Source: Bordetella parapertussis (GTDB lineage: Bacteria; Pseudomonadota; Gammaproteobacteria; Burkholderiales; Burkholderiaceae_B). From it: DNA of 64,000 bases. A model generated the notes under the pieces. It ran no database searches, had not been told where the DNA came from, and worked only from the letters and a program-made list of their open reading frames with translations. This document shows, in pieces, positions 60,796 to 64,000 of this stretch; within the stretch, counting starts at the first letter, position 1, and every line of letters starts with the position of its first letter. The DNA is taken from contig CAMDEF010000005.1 in assembly GCA_945895265.1 (NCBI GenBank), positions 1-64,000 on the forward strand, in the 5' to 3' direction. A program made the position numbers and the translations under genes.

Positions 60796-60856
60796 GGCAG
60801 TACAACAAGAGCGTACGCGATTGTTTCAAAACGCATCGAAAAACTAAGACCAAAGA

Positions 60857-60870
60857 CCAAAGATCTTTGG
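60857..60870. other. 14-bp perfect palindrome between GMC and glpD genes
   Basis: CCAAAGATCTTTGG is a perfect palindrome, preceded by a partial copy (ACCAAAG). It lies just after the convergent GMC gene. It could be a regulator site or a weak hairpin; no T-run follows on either strand. Confidence 0.35.
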
Positions 60871-60876
60871 CCAGCG

Positions 60877-62586
60877 CTAGGCAGGTAAAGTGAGATAGTG
60901 CAGAGCTAAGTTTTTAAAGGCTTCGACGCCAGGATCTTTGTTTGGCAATTCTTGCACAATGATCTCACCCACACTGTCGGCGAGTGCGTGGGCAAGCTTT
61001 GCATCTAAAAACAATAAACGCGAGCGCCGTGCAAGTACGTCTTCGACTGTGCGTGCGTATTCGTGGCGCACGGCAAAGCGCACCATGGCCTCGGTGAGGC
61101 CGCCACCTAGGTGACGTTCGGCTCCAGGTAACTGAGTGACCTCCTCTGCCTCGTCGCCATAAGCTTTTAAACCGGGCGCTTCGTACATGGGGTGATCGAC
61201 CTTGCTGCCCGTTTGAGCACCGACTAAGGCTAGGTTGGCTGTCAGGCAGGCTTGGCGCTCGGGTAAAAATTTGGCGTCCACACAGTGCTTTAACACGTCT
61301 TGTGCCATGGCACGATAGGTGGTCCATTTTCCGCCGGTCACGGTCACCATCTTGCTTTTGCTAATGAGTACAGTGTGCTCGCGACTGATGGCTTTGGTAT
61401 TACCGTTTTCATCTTTTGGCGGTTTGACCAAGGGGCGCAGGCCCACCCAGATACTTTTTATATCTGCGCGCGTCGGTGCGCGTGTGAGGTAGCGGGCAGA
61501 TTCGCGCAAAATAAATTCGAGTTCTTCTGCATAAGGATCTGGTTCACGGCTCAAATCGTGACGCGGGGTATCGGTCGTGCCGATAATGACTTTGCCTAAC
61601 CACGGTACTGCAAACAGTACGCGTCCATCCGAGGTGTGCGGCACAATGATGGCGTGCTCGCCTGCTAAAAATTCGCGATCGACCACCACGTGTACGCCTT
61701 GGCTTGGCGCGACCATATCGGTACTTGTTCTGCCCGCAGCCCCATCATCTTGTGCTCGTAGCGCATCGACCCAGACTCCGGTGGCATTGACAACGCAGTT
61801 GGCTTTAATTGGGTAGATTTGTTGAGTTTCGTGGTCTTGCGCAAGTAAGCCCGTGATTTGGCCCTTGTGATCTTGTCCAGGCAGGTCCGCGATCTGCCCC
61901 TTGCTGTGTGTCAGTTCAAGCGCGCTGCAATAGTTAATCAGTAGAGCACCGCGTTGCGCGGCGGTGCGTGCCAAGGCCAGCGCCAGACGCGCATCGTCAA
62001 ATTGGCCATCCCAATATTTGACTGAACCCTTCAAGCCGTCGGTATGAAGATTGGGCACGTGTTTGAGTGTTTCGTGGGCGCCGCAAAAACGGGTTCGCCC
62101 TAAGCTGCGTTTACCTGAGAGAGCGTCGTACAGCAGCAAACCCGCGCCGTAAAACGGGATCTCCCAAAACTTGTAGCAAGGCAAAATAAAGGCAAGCGGT
62201 TGCGCTAAGTGTGCCGCGTTGTGCAATAAGGTTGTGCGTTCGTGCAAGGCTTCGTAGACCAAAGAAACGTTGCCTTGCGCGAGGTAACGCACGCCGCCGT
62301 GCACAAGCTTGGTTGAACGTGATGAAGTGCCTTTTGCAAAATCGGTCGCGTCAAGCAGCACGACAGAGTAGCCACGCGAAGCTGCATCAAGCGCCAGACC
62401 TAGGCCGGTGGCGCCACCTCCGATAATGGCAAGATCGTAGGTTTTATCTTCAGCCAGACGCGCTAGCAGTTGCGCGCGATCAGTCAGAAGTGGTGTTCTC
62501 GCTGCTTGGTGGCTGGGCTGAGTTGTTTGTGATGCCAGGTCGGTATACGGTTGTGTCTGCGGTGCTTGTTGGACTTTCGGTGTCAT
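60877..62586 (-). CDS. glpD: Glycerol-3-phosphate dehydrogenase (aerobic, FAD, GlpD)
   Basis: GlpD oxidises glycerol-3-phosphate to dihydroxyacetone phosphate at the membrane, feeding electrons to ubiquinone. The 569 residues have the FAD motif DLAIIGGGATGLGLALDAASRG after a 50-residue tail, then the GlpD signatures TSSRSTKLVHGGVRYL and VGLRPLVKPPKDENG with the MVTVTGGKWTTYRAMAQDV region and the C-terminal domain. ATG 62586 overlaps the glpK stop as TGATG. It comes directly after glpK, as expected for glycerol catabolism; no glpF or glpR is in view. Confidence 0.96.
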   Translation of the reverse strand: MTPKVQQAPQTQPYTDLASQTTQPSHQAARTPLLTDRAQLLARLAEDKTYDLAIIGGGATGLGLALDAASRGYSVVLLDATDFAKGTSSRSTKLVHGGVRYLAQGNVSLVYEALHERTTLLHNAAHLAQPLAFILPCYKFWEIPFYGAGLLLYDALSGKRSLGRTRFCGAHETLKHVPNLHTDGLKGSVKYWDGQFDDARLALALARTAAQRGALLINYCSALELTHSKGQIADLPGQDHKGQITGLLAQDHETQQIYPIKANCVVNATGVWVDALRAQDDGAAGRTSTDMVAPSQGVHVVVDREFLAGEHAIIVPHTSDGRVLFAVPWLGKVIIGTTDTPRHDLSREPDPYAEELEFILRESARYLTRAPTRADIKSIWVGLRPLVKPPKDENGNTKAISREHTVLISKSKMVTVTGGKWTTYRAMAQDVLKHCVDAKFLPERQACLTANLALVGAQTGSKVDHPMYEAPGLKAYGDEAEEVTQLPGAERHLGGGLTEAMVRFAVRHEYARTVEDVLARRSRLLFLDAKLAHALADSVGEIIVQELPNKDPGVEAFKNLALHYLTLPA

Positions 62587-64000
62587 CAATTTGCCCAGCC
62601 TTTTGCGCGTTCGAGTGCTTGATGCCATCTTGCCATTTTTGCATCGCGGTCGGCAGAGGCCATACTAGGCTCGAATCTGCGGTCAACCGACCATTGCGTA
62701 GCGATGTCTTGGGTGCTTGACCACAAGCCAACAGCTAAGCCTGCCAGATAGGCCGCGCCGAGTGCTGTGGTTTCGGTTACCTTTGGGCGTACAACCGGTA
62801 CGCCCAGAAAGTCTGCCTGTATCTGCATCAGTAAATTATTGTTTGACGCACCGCCGTCTACGCGTAATTCGGCCAGTGCAATCCCCGAGTCTTTTGCCAT
62901 CGCGCCAAACACATCGGCCACCTGCAGCGCAATCGCTTCAAGTGCTGCGCGGGCAATGTGGGCTTTAGTGGTGCCGCGCGTCATGCCAACGAGCGTGCCA
63001 CGAGCATTGCCATCCCAGAGGGGTGCGCCCAAGCCGGTAAAGGCAGGTACCAGATAGGTATCGGCAACGTCGGGTACGCTTGCCGCCAAGGCTTCGACTT
63101 CAGAGGCTGACGAGATAATACTTAAACCGTCGCGTAGCCACTGAATGGTGGCGCCACCCATAAAGACCGAGGCTTCAAGGCAGTAGGTGGTGGCGAGTGG
63201 CGGTGCCGACGCTTCAAGGCGTTGCCAGCCCACAGTGGTGAGTAATTTGTTTTGGCTGGCTACCGGATGATGCCCGGTATTGAGTAGCATGAAGCAACCG
63301 GTGCCATAGGTGTTCTTGGCCATACCAGGTTCGAAACAGGCTTGGCCGAAGGTTGCCGCTTGTTGATCACCGATCATCGAGGCGATTGGGATGGCACGCC
63401 CAAAGAGGCTCGGATCGGTGTGCGCCACAATACCTGAACTAGGCACCACGGTTGGTAAGACCGAGCGCGGAATCCTGAGTAAGGCAAGTAGTTCGTCATC
63501 CCAGGCGAGGGTGTGTAAATTGAACAGGAGCGTGCGCGAGGCATTGCTGGGGTCGGTGACGTGCGTCTGGCCCTTGGTCAGGTTCCAGACAAGCCAGCTA
63601 TCGACTGTGCCAAAGGCGAGTTCACCACGCTCGGCGCGGGCGCGTGCGCCTGGGATGTTATCCAGTAGCCAAGCTAGTTTGGTGCCTGAAAAATAAGCGT
63701 CTAAGACTAAACCGGTTTTTTCTTGGATGAACGCTTGGTGGCCTTGTTGCCTTAACGCGTTGCAGTGTTCAACCGTACGACGGTCTTGCCAAACAATCGC
63801 GTTGGCCAAGGGTAGACCGGTTTGACGATCCCACAGCACAGTGGTTTCGCGTTGATTGGTGATGGCGATTGCCGCGACGCTGTCAGTCGTTGCGGCAGGA
63901 GTCAGTACGTCTTTGAGGACCCGCAACTGGGTTTGCCAGATTTCAAGCGCATCATGTTCAACCCAGCCCGGCTGTGGAAAAATTTGTTTGAATTCGCTTT
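62586..64000 (-). CDS. glpK: Glycerol kinase, partial
   Basis: GlpK phosphorylates glycerol to glycerol-3-phosphate. The frame is open to the right edge, so the first ~45 residues are missing. From the edge it reads [21 protein letters not shown], then [80 protein letters not shown] and [22 protein letters not shown], all glycerol kinase signatures. It ends overlapping glpD by 1 base and would be regulated together with it. Confidence 0.96.
   Translation of the reverse strand, partial: SEFKQIFPQPGWVEHDALEIWQTQLRVLKDVLTPAATTDSVAAIAITNQRETTVLWDRQTGLPLANAIVWQDRRTVEHCNALRQQGHQAFIQEKTGLVLDAYFSGTKLAWLLDNIPGARARAERGELAFGTVDSWLVWNLTKGQTHVTDPSNASRTLLFNLHTLAWDDELLALLRIPRSVLPTVVPSSGIVAHTDPSLFGRAIPIASMIGDQQAATFGQACFEPGMAKNTYGTGCFMLLNTGHHPVASQNKLLTTVGWQRLEASAPPLATTYCLEASVFMGGATIQWLRDGLSIISSASEVEALAASVPDVADTYLVPAFTGLGAPLWDGNARGTLVGMTRGTTKAHIARAALEAIALQVADVFGAMAKDSGIALAELRVDGGASNNNLLMQIQADFLGVPVVRPKVTETTALGAAYLAGLAVGLWSSTQDIATQWSVDRRFEPSMASADRDAKMARWHQALERAKGWAN

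Overview
The window is a chromosomal segment of a betaproteobacterium, most likely Burkholderiales and probably Alcaligenaceae-like (Bordetella/Achromobacter relatives). The evidence is gene content and order: a dapB-bamE-fur-recN-nadK-hrcA-hemH-grpE-dnaK-dnaJ neighbourhood, trxB-ftsK-lolA-rarA-serS, two periplasmic Bug-type (TctC) binding proteins, a phasin, and the Bpt/Aat transferases next to pyrD. Base composition looks even and moderately GC-rich. I see no prophage, insertion sequence, CRISPR array or rRNA. Almost everything is core or housekeeping sequence, and I found no convincing multi-gene undescribed system. The most interesting material is a small unlisted oxidase-associated gene, several regulatory sites, intergenic repeat elements and a few divergent enzymes.

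Layout. 1-7400: end of rsmA, glycerate kinase, glyoxalase I, then a leftward run of a SprT/DUF45-type metalloprotease, plsC, gmhB, glyS and glyQ. 7568-12961: crotonase, class I fumarase, a long inverted-repeat element, formate-THF ligase and an IclR regulator. 12984-14989: a Bug binding protein divergent from a phasin whose promoter is flanked by two matching TGC-N3-GCA-N-CAA sites. 14990-20361: leftward pyrD-bpt-aat-NUDIX-hypothetical-MFS block, then tRNA-Cys. 20627-25514: second Bug protein, an adhesin-E-like secreted protein, tRNA-Gly, murB, dapB, bamE, fur. 25595-34485: recN and nadK leftward, then hrcA, hemH, grpE, dnaK, dnaJ rightward, with good sigma-32-type promoters before grpE and dnaK. 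34699-41107: M16 protease, a MoxR-GNAT-VWA leftward operon and a pair of c-type cytochromes. 41254-44302: DUF1841 and a DUF4212/large-subunit sodium:solute symporter. 44363-54491: Smr protein, trxB, ftsK, lolA, rarA, then cydAB-type quinol oxidase with a 33-residue membrane peptide, then serS. 54618-64000: a Pro/Tyr-rich secreted protein, EamA transporter, an unrecognised secreted protein, an alpha/beta hydrolase, an AroE-like dehydrogenase overlapping a GMC oxidoreductase, and glpD-glpK (glpK cut by the window end).

Functional themes are protein quality control (DnaK system, N-degron transferases, proteases), envelope assembly (BamE, LolA, MurB, heptose and phospholipid enzymes), glycerol/glycerate and C1 metabolism, polyhydroxyalkanoate granules, and respiration through a bd-type quinol oxidase. 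All assignments come from reading the sequence; no database search was run.
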